Assembly (NCBI GenBank): GCA_940337035.1
Contig: CALNHX010001064.1
Location: forward strand, 124,001-188,000
Source: Agriotes lineatus
Taxonomy: Eukaryota > Arthropoda > Insecta > Coleoptera > Elateridae
Direction: 5' to 3'
DNA: 64,000 bases
Shown here: positions 33,876 to 44,265 of the stretch, in pieces
Layout: every line of letters begins with the position of its first letter
How positions within the stretch are numbered: position 1 is the first letter of the stretch
The notes under the pieces: generated by a model
What the model was told of the DNA's origin: nothing
What the model saw: the letters and a program-made list of their open reading frames with translations, nothing else
Databases searched by the model: none
Translations under genes and position numbers: made by a program

Positions 33876-34828
33876 AAATAAAGGAGAACGATCCAAACGT
33901 GTGTGTCCGTCACGACAATTGCAGACGCGATGACCCCCATTTGCGTTTGTTTGCATTTCGCCGTCGCTTCGATTTCGTGACCGGGGCGGAGCCTCGAGGG
34001 CCCCCTTAGAGAGGGGAGGATCTCCGAGGGCTCCCTTGGAGAGGGGCGGAGCCCTGATGGCCCCTTGGAGAGGGGCGGATCCCCGAGGGCCCCATTAGAG
34101 AGGGACGGAGCCCCGTCAGCCCCCTTGGAGAGGGGTGGAGCCCCGTGAGCCTCACTGGAGAAAGGCGGAGCCCCATAGCCCCATTAGAGAGGGGCGGAGC
34201 CCCAAGAGCCCCCTTGGATAGGGGCAAAGCTCCGAGAGCCCCCTTGGAGGGGGCGGAGCCCCAAGAACCCCCTTGGAGAGAGGCGGAGCTTCGAAGGCCC
34301 CCTAGGAGAGGGGCGAAGCCCCGAGCCCCCTTGGAGAGGGGCGAAGCCGCGAAGGCTCCCTTGGAGAAGAGCGAAACCCCGTGAGCCCCCTTGGAGAGGG
34401 ACGAAGCTCCGGGGCCCCCTTGGAGAGGGGCGGAGCCCCGTGAGCTCCCTTGGAGAGGGGCGAAGCCCCGGGACCCCCTTGGAGAAGGGCGGAGCCCCGT
34501 GAGCCCCCTTGGAGAGGGCCGGAGCTCCGAGAGCCCCTTGGATAGGGGCGGAGCCCCTTGGAGAGGGGCGGAGCCCCGAGGGCCCCCTGCCTCCTCGGAG
34601 AGGGGCAAAGCCCCGAAGGCCCCCATTGGAGAGGGGCGGAGCGTTATTTGAGCGGAATTGTGATTAAATCGATGCGATTTTAGAAAAGGACCCTTACCAA
34701 TTCGTGTTTTTTTTTTAAAATGATGAGCAAAGCTTAAAACTACTCAGTGGTGACACATAAAATGTGCTAAGCAGCGCATACGAAAATACATCAGGATAGA
34801 CCGCGCAATAGCGCGCGCAGCCCCGTTT
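33876..34828. mobile_element. 953 bp insert carrying a GC-rich minisatellite
   Basis: It splits the Jockey-like frame: coding ends at ATAT (33872-33875) and resumes at ATAT (34829-34832), consistent with a 4 bp duplication. Outside the minisatellite the insert has about 100 unique bases on the left and about 180 on the right, including GACCGCGCAATAGCGCGCGC near the right edge. No transposase. The class is unknown. Confidence 0.65.
33978..34645. repeat. GC-rich minisatellite, 30 bp unit, about 22 copies
   Basis: The unit approximates GGAGAGGGGCGGAGCCCC plus GAGAGCCCCCTT. Each unit contains GGGGCGGAGCCCC, which can fold on itself. Because 30 is a multiple of three, long frames stay open on both strands (for example about 206 codons on the minus strand, reading 10-residue repeats). 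These look like by-products, not genes. Confidence 0.9.
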
Positions 34829-34832
34829 ATAT

Positions 34833-35480
34833 TTAATAATTGCCTTAGACTTGGATACTTCTCCAAAGACTGGAAAATGTCACATATATTGCCATTTAAC
34901 AAACCTGGAAAAGACAAAAGAAAACCTGAAAACTACAGGCCTATAAGTCTCCTATCCACTTTGGCAAAACTATTAGAAAAAAATAATATTTAAAAGACTA
35001 AATGACTTCGTAAGCAGCCATAATATTATTGCAAATGTACAATTCGGTTTTAGAAAAAACCATAGTACTAGCCATCAATTATTAAGAATCACAGAAGCGA
35101 TAGAGGAAGGATTTGAAGAAAAAATATATACAACAATAGCCTTCTTAGACCTGACTCGAGCCTTTGATGGAGTATGGATTGAAAGTTTACTACATAAATT
35201 AAATCAGATTGAAACACCCAGCTACTTAATCAGTATACTTCACTCTTATCTACATAACAGAACCTTTTCAGTCAAGATCAACTCTACATGGTCGCCAACA
35301 AAAGATATCCAGGCTGGAGTTCCTCAAGGGAGCATCCTAGGATCACTGCTAGTCAACATCTATGTCCACGATGTTCCCACTTGTCCTCGAGCAATAATTG
35401 CTATGTAAGCAGACAACACAGCTATTATTACCCAACTGCAACTGCGCAACTACAACAATCTGTAGACATAGTGAACAACT
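34833..35480 (+). pseudogene. Jockey-like ORF2, RT continuation
   Basis: NNCLRLGYFSKDWKMSHILP, NYRPISLLSTLAKLLEK, then a one-base slip at about 34978, FGFRKNHSTSHQLL, FLDLTRAFDGVW, AGVPQGSILGSLL. A stop falls in the catalytic box at about 35406, where FADDTA would be expected and ADNTA is read. Dead copy. Confidence 0.75.
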
Positions 35481-35572
35481 GTATGTTCGGCCACTTCATA
35501 ATTTCTATTTAATTTTTTTTCTCAATGTACTATTACTGGTAAAATATATTTATTAATGTATTTATTGTTTTA

Positions 35573-37048
35573 ATTTTAGAATCACAATGATTCTGGCTAC
35601 TCTATGATAATAAAATATATCAGAAAATCACATTTTCTGTTTGTAAAAAAAATATTTTATTGAACTAAAACCGACAATTAAATGTTCGGCCAAAATAAAA
35701 TGTTATAATAAGAAGTAACAATTTAATACGCCGTAATATCGCTTTTGCTGCAATTACTTCTCGAATTCTTTTAGGCATGGAATTTACAAGAGATTGACAC
35801 TCTTCTACTGTCACTGAGTTCCATACTTCTTGAAGTTTAGCCCTCAAAGGCCTCAAACCTTCCTGAGTTCTCTGTGGATTGTTTCTCAGTTTCTGTTTCA
35901 TTTTGTGCCAAAGGGTTTCGATGACATTTAAGTCTGGACTGCTGGAAGGCCAATCTAATAATGTCATGTTATGGTTTTCAAACCACATTCGGGTGGTTTT
36001 AGCTGTATGGCTTGATGCTCCATCTTGTTGGAAGATAAATGACACCGCTGGGTACAATTTGTCAATACTGGGAATTAAGTTATTTTCTAGTATCTCTTGG
36101 TATTTTACAGTGTTAACGGTGCATATTTCCTACGCTCTTTGAGGACATACAACCCCATATCATAAGCCCCGAAGGAAACTTGACAGTGCGTTTTAAACAA
36201 TCCTTATGAAACACCTCTTTCGTGTTTCTAATTACTCTTTTTCGATTATCCCCCACACACATCGTCACTGAAGATAATCGAATTCCACTGCTCCTGTGTC
36301 CATGATCGCCATTCCTTACACCAAGCCAAACGGTTATTTCTCTGACGTTGGGTCAATAATGGTTTTTCTTTTGCCTAAAATGTTATATATTTCTATCCCT
36401 ATAATAATGAAAAATTTTACATCGATAAAATTACCTTATAAAAACCCAGGCCACTCTTATGTATCCTTTCTGCAAGTTTCCCTGGAAAGAGACAATCCTG
36501 TAGCCTCATTCCACTCAGCCGTTATTTCTCTTAAAGTGCCTCTTCTGTTATTTTTGCAGGTTTTAACTAGCTTTCTTCTTTGTCTATCCGAAACTAAACA
36601 CGGACGTCCTGAGCTTTTTCCCTTAATATCTGTGTTACCGTTTTCACCATATGATTTTATGATGGAAGTTACCGTAGATTTTGATAATTGCAAGTCTCTG
36701 GCAATTTGCCTCTTTTTTTTCCCCCGCCCAAACATGCAGATTATTAAATCTCTCACTTTTTTGGGAGTTGCCACACCTCGAGCCATTTTTAAGCAAATTG
36801 TTCACTCAAAGTTGACAAACTTACTAAAATATGGGTTAACAAGATGCTTTTGTTTGACTAAACGTCAAAACAGCATCTAAAGCTATCTAGAGTTTAATTT
36901 GGTGATATATCTAAAATGCATATTATTTTGGCCCAACATTTAATTGTCGGCTTTAGCGCAACACAATTTTTTTTGACAAACATAAATTGTGATTTTTTAT
37001 TATATTTTATCACCATAGTGCAACCAGAATACTGGCGATTCCAAAATC
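35573..37048 (-). mobile_element. Tc1-like DNA transposon with TIRs of about 110-125 bp
   Basis: Left arm 35573 to about 35700 and right arm about 36925-37048 are complementary (ATTTTnGAATC, ATTCTGG, ...ACAATTAAATGTTnGGCC). TA borders both ends within a base. One transposase gene lies on the minus strand. The transposase belongs to the DD34E class. Confidence 0.85.
35665..36786 (-). pseudogene. Tc1-like transposase (DD34E), broken in the middle
   Basis: Cut-and-paste transposase. N-terminus 36786-36457: ATPKKVRDLIICMFGRGKKK, RQIARDLQLSKSTVTSIIKS (helix-turn-helix) and GRPCLVSDRQRRKL. The middle (36456-36060) holds FSDD with the first catalytic Asp at about 36255, but has stops and shifts. 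C-terminus 36057-35665: FIFQQDGASSHTAK, WPSSSPDLNVIETLWHKMK; exactly 34 residues separate the second Asp from the Glu. Inactive. Confidence 0.85.
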
Positions 37049-37087
37049 TATGAAAAAAATAATAATAAATAGGTTCTCCTGGTAACA

Positions 37088-37116
37088 GTATATATTTTTT
37101 TTTTTTTTTTTTTTTA
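37088..37116 (-). repeat. Poly(A) tail of Jockey-like LINE
   Basis: A run of T on the plus strand, about 195 bases past the ORF2 stop. Confidence 0.85.
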
Positions 37117-37310
37117 TTTTTCCATTTTATTTGCAATCTGTACAGTTACATTAAGCAAATGGTGTGGTAATCTATGAATAAATGACCTGTAGAAGAAAGC
37201 TCAGTAGCATTCTTCAATAGAATTTAGCTTTACAGCTAGGTAAGTCTTAGGGACAAAACTTACAAACTAAAACTTACGACTAAAACTTAATACTACATTT
37301 ACATCTACAA

Positions 37311-39998
37311 TCAAAATCTCGTTAATAAGTCGTATGGCACACGTCTATTTAAGCGTCTAAAATTGTTAGGTTGGTTTATCAGGTTCACTGCAAGATCGTT
37401 GGGATGAGCACTTAGTCGAGCATTATAATTGGTGCTATATCGGCGGATTTCTTCTTTGACCGTTGACATTTTAAGATCCCGTCTAATTACGGTGTTAGGT
37501 ACAAACCATGGCGCATTAGTTACCATTCTTAGCACTTTTGATTGGAAGCGCTCCAATATATCAATGTTCGAGTTGGAAGCCGTGCCCCATAGCTGGAGCC
37601 CGTATGTCCAGATTGGTTTAAGTATTGCTTTGTACAGTAGTACTTTGTTATTCAGACTAAGTTTGGATTTCCGTCCTAGCAACCAGTACATCTTCGTGAG
37701 TGCCATTCCAAGGTGTTTTCGCTTAGCGAAAATGTGCTTACGCCAAGTAAGCCTTCTATCAATGTACATCCCGAGGTACTTTACTTCTTCTTGTTGAGGT
37801 AATGGGCTATTGTTTAGATGAACCTGGGGGCAATTTTCTCTGCGGGTGGTGAAGGTTATGTGGACGGACTTAGCTTCATTAGCTTTTATCCTCCATTTCT
37901 TTAGCCAGTTTTCAATAGCTGTCATGTTGGTCTGCAGTTTCTGTGACGCAATGACAGGATCATTATCCGAAGCCAGAACTGCGGTGTCGTCCGCAAAGGT
38001 AGCTGTTAAGACTTCCGGCGAGGTGGGCAGATCGGCAGTATATATCAGGTACAATAGTGGGCCAAGTACACTACCTTGTGGTACTCCCGCTTCTATTGGA
38101 AAGAGCTCAGTGTATTCGGAATCGACTTTGACCTGGAAGTGTCTTTGATGGAGGTAGGATTTTAGGATTAGGAAGTAGTTTAGTGGTAGGAGATTTCGTA
38201 ACTTGTACAGTAGACCAGTGAACCAGACCTTGTCGAAGGCCTGAGTGATGTCTAGAAATGCTGCTGAGCAATATTGTTTGGATTCAAACGTTACGTTGAT
38301 TCTTTCCACCACTCTATGGATCTGTTCTATTGTCGAATGCATTTGGCGAAATCCAAACTGGTGACTGGGAATTGCCTCGTTATTCTCGAGGATTGGAAGT
38401 AATCTCTTAAGAATAAGTTTTTCAAGCACTTTTGATAAAATTGGTAGAAGGCTTATAGGTCTATAAGATTTTAATTCAGCAGGAGATTTTCCTGGTTTTA
38501 AGATTAGGATGATTTGTGCCACTTTCCACTGCAGTGGAAAATATCCTGTGCGTAATACTGAGTTAAACAGTTGAGTGAGGTACCTCATTCCAGTGTTGGG
38601 CAATTGTTTTAGAATTTTAGCTGTAATCAAATCGTGACCTGGTGTTTTTTTGGGATTTAGTGAGGCTATGACTTCTTGAATTTCATTGATCTTGAGGCGT
38701 TCGATTGGTGGTTCGAGTTGATAAGGTGCATCTAACGACTGCAGGATTTCATTTTCATCCTCTGGTTCATTATCTGAGGGATGAGGCTGGAACACATTCA
38801 TTAGATGATCAGCGAATGAGCGGGCTTTCTCGATATTACTTCTTGCCCAGGTTCCTTGTAGAGTCCTAATAGGTGGGGAAGCTTTTTTGCATTGTTTAAT
38901 CTTCTTTGTTATTTTCCAGAGGGAGTAATCTGTAGCTTCAGTGGGGGTGAGGCCTTTGAGAAAAGTTTCGATGCATGCATTTTTGTTCTCGTTGAGTAGT
39001 TCTGTTAGCTCCCTTGAAGCGGTGTTGAGTAATCGTTTGTTTTCTGGTGTTCTGTATCTTTGCCATTGCCTTCGTAGTCTACGTTTTTCCTCTATTTTTC
39101 GTTTGATTAATATTGGACAATCCCAGCTTATTAATTGTGTACTTGAGTCAGGTGTTGAAGTCCAGCCAGCCTGTTGAATGGTGTCATTAAAAAATTTGAC
39201 AGCGTCTTCGATGTCCTGCTCAGTTTTAAGCGGAACTTGGAGAGTTAAGTTTTCATTTATGTAACATTTAAAGGCTACCCAGTTTGTGTGTTTACTGCTT
39301 AAATTTGATTCTTTGGTTTTTTTTGTCATAGTTGCATTTAACGTGACTAAGACTGGGGAGTGATCAGTTGACAATTCAAAACATGATTTCGCTGTTACGG
39401 AATCTTGAGGAATTCCTTTGGTAATGCAATAATCAACAAGATCGGGCTGTTTGTTTCTGTCTGTTGGCCAGTACGTGGGTTCACCGGTCGTAAGGAATTT
39501 CAAGTTATTCGCTTCCAGGGTATTGTATAATTGACGCCCTTTGGGAGTGACGAGTCTGGATCCCCATATTATGTGTTTGGCGTTAAAGTCGCCACCCGCT
39601 ATGAACCGGCGTCCCAGGGAGTTGAAAAAGTTTTCATAGTGTTCCTGTTTCACGTTGTGCCTTGGTGGAAAATATACAGCTGATATCGTCAATGGACCTG
39701 TTACGTCTTCTATCGACACGCTAGCCGCCTGGAGGAAATCTTTACTGTATTCGGTCATTTGGTAGTGTTTAATAGAATTTTTAATTATGATGGCTGCTCC
39801 ACCTCGTGCAGTCCCAGCTGGGTGGTTTGTACTATAAACAGAGTAGTTGGGGATTCTTATGTAGCTTCTTTCAGTGCAGTGCGTTTCAGAAATCAAAAAT
39901 ATATCTATGTTATGATTCTTAATAAACATTTTAATTTCCTCAATATGTTGTGATAGGCCATTAGCGTTCCATAAAGCTAGATGAAGGAGCTTATCCAT
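37311..39998 (-). CDS. Jockey-like ORF2: endonuclease and reverse transcriptase
   Basis: 895 residues, intact. Endonuclease: LALWNANGLSQHIEEIKMF, ISETHC, GGAAIIIKNS, AGGDFNAKHIIWGSR, STDHSPVLV. RT: PGHDLITAKIL, YRPISLLPILSKVLEK, FGFRQMHSTIEQ, FLDITQAFDKVW, AGVPQGSVLGPLLY, FADDTAVLAS. The C-terminus has KYLGMYIDRRLTWRKH, KAILKPIWTYGLQLWG and ILERFQSKVLRM. Starts one base inside the ORF1 stop (TAATG), suggesting coupled termination and reinitiation. Confidence 0.92.
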   Translation of the reverse strand: MDKLLHLALWNANGLSQHIEEIKMFIKNHNIDIFLISETHCTERSYIRIPNYSVYSTNHPAGTARGGAAIIIKNSIKHYQMTEYSKDFLQAASVSIEDVTGPLTISAVYFPPRHNVKQEHYENFFNSLGRRFIAGGDFNAKHIIWGSRLVTPKGRQLYNTLEANNLKFLTTGEPTYWPTDRNKQPDLVDYCITKGIPQDSVTAKSCFELSTDHSPVLVTLNATMTKKTKESNLSSKHTNWVAFKCYINENLTLQVPLKTEQDIEDAVKFFNDTIQQAGWTSTPDSSTQLISWDCPILIKRKIEEKRRLRRQWQRYRTPENKRLLNTASRELTELLNENKNACIETFLKGLTPTEATDYSLWKITKKIKQCKKASPPIRTLQGTWARSNIEKARSFADHLMNVFQPHPSDNEPEDENEILQSLDAPYQLEPPIERLKINEIQEVIASLNPKKTPGHDLITAKILKQLPNTGMRYLTQLFNSVLRTGYFPLQWKVAQIILILKPGKSPAELKSYRPISLLPILSKVLEKLILKRLLPILENNEAIPSHQFGFRQMHSTIEQIHRVVERINVTFESKQYCSAAFLDITQAFDKVWFTGLLYKLRNLLPLNYFLILKSYLHQRHFQVKVDSEYTELFPIEAGVPQGSVLGPLLYLIYTADLPTSPEVLTATFADDTAVLASDNDPVIASQKLQTNMTAIENWLKKWRIKANEAKSVHITFTTRRENCPQVHLNNSPLPQQEEVKYLGMYIDRRLTWRKHIFAKRKHLGMALTKMYWLLGRKSKLSLNNKVLLYKAILKPIWTYGLQLWGTASNSNIDILERFQSKVLRMVTNAPWFVPNTVIRRDLKMSTVKEEIRRYSTNYNARLSAHPNDLAVNLINQPNNFRRLNRRVPYDLLTRF

Positions 39999-41329
39999 TA
40001 TTTGATTTTAGAAAGGACTGTTGTTAAAAGATTTAACATGGTGCCAATTTGCTCAAAGAGCCCTTTCATGTTCTTTAATTCTTGTATATCGTTATTTGAT
40101 TGTTGTGGTTGTAGAGAAATTTGTGTCTGGACAGGATTATAAGACGGCTGTTTTTGTCCGTTAGTTACTTGGGAGTAAGATATTCCGGGTTGAGTCTGTT
40201 GAAAGCGATTGAACCGCTCTGGAGAGGTATAAAGTTTAGGCCTAATGGAAGGGAATTTCTTTTTTTGCAATTCTTTATATATGGTACACCCTTTATAATT
40301 AGCAGGGTGGTTTCCCCCGCATAGCACACATCTGACATCGCGAGATTTTTCTTTTCTTGGACACTCGACCGTAGAGTGATCTCCTGTGCATTTTACACAT
40401 CTCGGTCTTAGATGACAAAAGTTTTTAGTGTGCCCGTATCTTTGGCACCTTGCACACTGAACTATTTCTCTCTTAGACTTAGGAGGCTCAAATTTAATTC
40501 TACACTGCTGAATGAATTCTATGTTAAAAATTTCTTTGTTGTTGGGAGCGGGTTTTAACTCAACGAAAAACATGGGGAGCGGTAGCTTGGTTTTGAATTG
40601 TTTAATATTCCATATGTTGGTAACTTTGTGTCCTAGTTTTTCGATTTCTGCTTTAATCTCGTCGCTACTAATGGAGTGATGCATGTTTTTGAGAACTACC
40701 TTATAACATCTCTCTTCTTTTAACTTGTATGTATGAAACTCAGTTTGTTTGTCATCTAAGGCTTTTATAATTATTCCGTAATGTTCTGCCGTTTTTGGCT
40801 GTATTTTCACTTGATTATCAGTAAGAGCTTTAATATCGTAATTTTGTTTGCTTACTTGATCTAGAAGCAGTATGAGTGGTGCAACATTTTTGACACCATT
40901 TACATAAATTGGAGGGGGTTTTGATGGTTTTTCAGTGTTTGATGGTTTTTCAGTGTTTGAGTCTTGAACTTGTTCACTGACTTCGTCCGTTTCAAGAGGT
41001 GAATAGGTGTTAGAGGTTGAGGGTGCATCAAGCCAATAGTTATTTACTTTTGGATGTTTAGTATGCATACCAGCATTGTCTTGTGAATTCCGTCCTCTTT
41101 TGTATGAAACTTGCGTCCAATCATTATTAGATTGTGGTAGGGGTGGAAAGGCTGGGTTCTGATTGGGGGGTTGCAATTGCTGGTAAGGTTGGAAATAAAA
41201 TTGTGGTTGTTGTGGAAAATTACCTGAATACAACTGTGATTGCTCTGGTGTCATCAAAGGCATAGCCGGTGTCATTTGGGGTAGTTGCTGTGGGTATTGG
41301 GGTGCCCCGAATGGTGGAGGGAAGGCCAT
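39998..41329 (-). CDS. Jockey-like ORF1: Gag-like RNA-binding protein with CCHC knuckles
   Basis: 443 residues. A Pro/Gln-rich N-terminus (residues 1-70), a Ser/Thr-rich linker, a region like the PRE_C2HC domain (VVLKNMHHSISSDEIKAEI, IKFEPPKSKREIVQCARC), then three zinc knuckles: CARCQRYGHTKNFC, CVKCTGDHSTVEC, CVLCGGNHPANYKGC. A Gln-rich tail ends in a leucine-rich stretch. It would package LINE RNA. Intact, and overlaps ORF2 by one base. Confidence 0.9.
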   Translation of the reverse strand: MAFPPPFGAPQYPQQLPQMTPAMPLMTPEQSQLYSGNFPQQPQFYFQPYQQLQPPNQNPAFPPLPQSNNDWTQVSYKRGRNSQDNAGMHTKHPKVNNYWLDAPSTSNTYSPLETDEVSEQVQDSNTEKPSNTEKPSKPPPIYVNGVKNVAPLILLLDQVSKQNYDIKALTDNQVKIQPKTAEHYGIIIKALDDKQTEFHTYKLKEERCYKVVLKNMHHSISSDEIKAEIEKLGHKVTNIWNIKQFKTKLPLPMFFVELKPAPNNKEIFNIEFIQQCRIKFEPPKSKREIVQCARCQRYGHTKNFCHLRPRCVKCTGDHSTVECPRKEKSRDVRCVLCGGNHPANYKGCTIYKELQKKKFPSIRPKLYTSPERFNRFQQTQPGISYSQVTNGQKQPSYNPVQTQISLQPQQSNNDIQELKNMKGLFEQIGTMLNLLTTVLSKIK

Positions 41330-41500
41330 AATGGCCTTCGCGCTAGGTTTTTATCCAAGTTTGATTGAAAAATAAATGCACTTTTAGAAATAAAATTTTG
41401 GGATTATTAATGTTTACGACGATAAACTCGCGTTATCGGAGGTCGCTGTTGATATCTTAGCCCGTAAACCGTACGACTTTCTTCGTTAAAGGTTAAACGA

Positions 41501-42190
41501 GAAAAGTAATTAATACTGACATCACTACTTATTACTGTTATCGAGTTAAAGCGAAAAATCGTAATTACTGCTCTGGCCTGCTTGTTTTTCTTAACAACTT
41601 TTTTTCACACCCACTCCTTAGATCACCACTGCCTGTTTTACAAAACTTGTTGAATTAAAACACTAAATACGATCTAGACTTGGATTTGTTTTCATAGTGC
41701 CAACTCATATTTTCACAATTACATAATAATCTAAAGCAATATATGCTGATATTCTAGTAAATATTATTATTATTAAGTACAGTAAGCAGGTGGCAGAGCC
41801 GATATCGCTTACTTTCATGAATACAATGTAATGCAGTTGTACACTTTACTACAAATAAATTTTAACATTAAAGATTTATCACTAGTGCTAACTTAACGTA
41901 AATGAAAAGAAAATTAAGATTTTTCTATCATATCCTGCAAAAATAAAAATAGATATATAAATATAAATGATATCCAACAAATCATTTCCTTGCAAAAAGA
42001 AAGTTTAACATTCTGCATTTTTCACTACTTCTAACTTAGCCTAAATGAAAATAAAATTAAGATATTATATACTAAAAATTATTACTAGAACTTATCCTAT
42101 TTAACCTATTTTGCAATAGAAACAAGAAATATTATCCCAAAAAGAGATCATGTCTAGAAAGAAAAATTTTACCGTATACATGTATCACTA
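41501..42190. repeat. AT-rich region with imperfect direct repeats
   Basis: CACTAGTGCTAACTTAACGT (about 41880), CACTACTTCTAACTTAGCCT (about 42025) and CACTACTTCTAACTTTTATT (about 42186) head units of about 145-160 bp, each with AAATGAAAAnAAAATTAAGAT. A (TTA)n plus GGCAGAGCCGATATCG at 41762-41813 resembles the 3' ends of L2-like copies. No gene. Confidence 0.5.
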
Positions 42191-42890
42191 CTTCTAACTT
42201 TTATTATTTTTTTAAATTTATTTATTTTATTTTAATTTTAAGCTTAGTAAACAGGCGACAGACAATAAAAAAACTATACAAAATTATAAATCTGATTGTA
42301 TAGAAAGATATGTATCTAAGGCATTTTTAAACGCATTTTTGCTGTTACTTTGTACTACATTATTGGGTAGCGAATTCCAAGATCTTTGAACACGATTACA
42401 CAAAAAGTTTTTTCGTGGTATTTTGTTGCACCGCTCAAGCACTAGTTTAAATAAATGTCCATGTAAATGCACATTTTGACTGAAGGTGAAAATGTTCACA
42501 TAAACCGAATAGTAACCGGAAATCACTTTGTAGGCTTCTATTAGGTCTCCACGTTTCCTTCTCTGATGTAGATGAGTTGTTAGTCCTAGTCTGTTTAATC
42601 TATCTTCATATGACAGGTGTTTAAGAGCTTGAGGAATTTTTGTGGCCCGTCTGTGAACTTTCTCTATTAGTTCTATGTCCTTAATGAAGTATGGTGACCA
42701 AACTGGCGACGCATATTCTAATAGTGGTCGTATGTACATTTTATAAATCTTCAGCATTAGTTCCGGTGTGATGTCCTTAAAAGCACACTTCACTAGGTAC
42801 AACACCTTGTTGGCTTTCTTCACTATTGTGGTAACGTGTTGGGACCATTTTAAATTGGAGGTTATTAAAATACCTAACTAGTATCGTTAA
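42190..42890 (-). mobile_element. L2-like LINE, 3' fragment
   Basis: Minus-strand ORF2 C-terminus at 42823-42284: MYIRPLLEYASPVWSPYF, IEKVHRRATKIPQAL, LHQRRKRGDLIEAYKVI, KNFLCNRVQRSWNSLPNNVV, FKNALD. Upstream residues continue to about 42880. 5'-truncated. The 3' microsatellite is unclear. Confidence 0.75.
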
Positions 42891-43170
42891 AGTACTTTTA
42901 TTTAATTTAAAGTTCAAATGCAAACTTCGAAACAACTGATTTAATAATTAAGTTTAAGTCGCATTTTAATAGTTAGAAATATCTATTATAGCTGAGCAGG
43001 TGCATTAGCAGTTATTTAGAATTATGGCCTCTTGGGACCATGTATGGCAGTGTTGCCATTACGATGGCCACGAATTTATTTAAAAGTGGCGATGCTTGCA
43101 TTCGTTTGGTACCAGTCTTTGTAGTTACTGTAACGCTATAAATTTTTTTATCTACTCCAGTGGGATATAA
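42891..43170. other. Unassigned spacer
   Basis: No gene recognised. Confidence 0.3.
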
Positions 43171-43426
43171 AGTGCCTTCAGAAATGATCGAACGTTTTTG
43201 AATGGTCATGGTTATACAACGTATGAATAATATGTTGGTGGCACTGTAAGTCTATGTCAAATTCGAGGTTAGCAGGTTAGGTTTTGCGTCAGTCTGTGTC
43301 AAAACTGACGGAAAACCTAACCTGCTAACGTCGAATTTGACATAGACTTACAGTGCCACCAACATATTATTCATACGTTGTATAACCATGACCATTCAAA
43401 AACGTTCGATCATTTCTGAAGGCACT
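43171..43426. mobile_element. 256 bp near-perfect palindrome (foldback MITE)
   Basis: Arms 43171-43293 and 43304-43426 are complementary over 123 bases with only two mismatches seen (at the CGAGG/ACGTCG and TTTGCG/CGGAAA positions). The loop is CTGTGTCAAA. Ends AGTGCCTTCAG and CTGAAGGCACT. Flanks are ATATAA and an (AT)n run (43426-43442). Non-coding. Confidence 0.92.
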
Positions 43427-43715
43427 ATATATATATATATATACTAGCAGTCCAGTGAGACAAATGTCTCATTTAATAAAACAAAAAAGACCGTCCCGGA
43501 CGGACCAGCGTCCAGGACGGACGGAAATCACGTGATTTCTCGAAAACCGGAAGTGTCACGTCACTGAAATTCTGTTCCTGACCTGACATGACCATTCCAA
43601 ACATATAACTTTCATAACTTTTTTTCTCTATCTCTTACGGTTTGGCTGCTGAAACAGCGTCCCGGACGGACAAGTCTATTAGATAAAGGATATATAAAAC
43701 AGCATTTCAGACCTA
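43427..43715. repeat. Spacer with (AT)n and repeated GTCCCGGACGGAC motif
   Basis: (AT)n at 43426-43442. GTCCCGGACGGAC occurs at about 43492 and about 43663, with a variant GTCCAGGACGGAC at about 43511. The last 20-25 bases (to 43715) are the continuation of the LINE 3' UTR split by the hAT element. Confidence 0.5.
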
Positions 43716-44265
43716 TGGCTTGGTAGTGATGTCAAAAAAATAACTATTCGGTACACGAGTACTCGTTACCCAACAAGATCCGAAGTAACGGATATCAACT
43801 TGCAAAAGTAGTCATTACATTTTGAAAACAGTTACTATAGTCGTTGAGTGAACAAGTGCTTGTTCACTCAACAGTATTTGTTTAACCTTGCTTTTTATTT
43901 TATCTCCATCTTTCGATGCCAAGCTTAAGTTTGAGATTATGTTGAAAATTAGTAGGGATTTCATTCAATATTTTTACGCACATTCGAACAGCGATTGGCG
44001 TTCTTATTCTTCTAGGACTTTTTTAAAATGAAATAAGTAATTCCCCGAAGAAATGCTTAATGTGCACATAAACGAGGCTTCAGGATGTTTATTTACATTT
44101 ATAATTCTCCGACAAAATGTATTAGCTATGACTTTAATGTTCTAAAATGAAATAGGTACCTTCCCGAAAACAATTGCTTAAAATGTGTTAACTTATAAAA
44201 GAGGCTTTGTGGATGTTTTCTTTCATAGCAGTTTTACGAAGCTTTTTAGTTATTTATTTATCTAA

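Larger units (their letters stand above)
32800..35480 (+). mobile_element. Jockey-like LINE, ORF2 only, interrupted by a GC-rich insert
   Basis: A short leader with two copies of a repeat is followed directly by an ORF2 start at 32955. No ORF1 is present. Endonuclease and RT pieces are found at 32955-33870 and 34833-35480. The 3' end and tail are missing or lost at the Tc1 junction. Confidence 0.75.
37088..41500 (-). mobile_element. Nearly complete Jockey-like LINE
   Basis: Minus strand: leader (41330 to about 41500, upper limit uncertain), ORF1 41329-39998, ORF2 39998-37311, 3' UTR and poly(A), seen as a T run at 37088-37116. Both ORFs are open from start to stop. No target duplication was recognised because the 5' edge is unclear. 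Confidence 0.88.

Noticed and set aside
34006..34626. A 206-codon minus-strand frame and two plus-strand frames with 10-residue Pro/Gly/Ser repeats
   Set aside because: They arise because the minisatellite unit is 30 bases. Both strands are equally open and there is no sign of a gene start, so they are not called as proteins.
33978..34645. Possible CpG-island promoter
   Set aside because: The GC content is explained by the tandem minisatellite inside a transposon insert.
33978..34645. Possible CRISPR-like array
   Set aside because: The units are contiguous without unique spacers, and the window is eukaryotic.
43012..43209. A 65-codon minus-strand frame next to the palindrome
   Set aside because: It overlaps the palindrome arm and has no recognisable domain.
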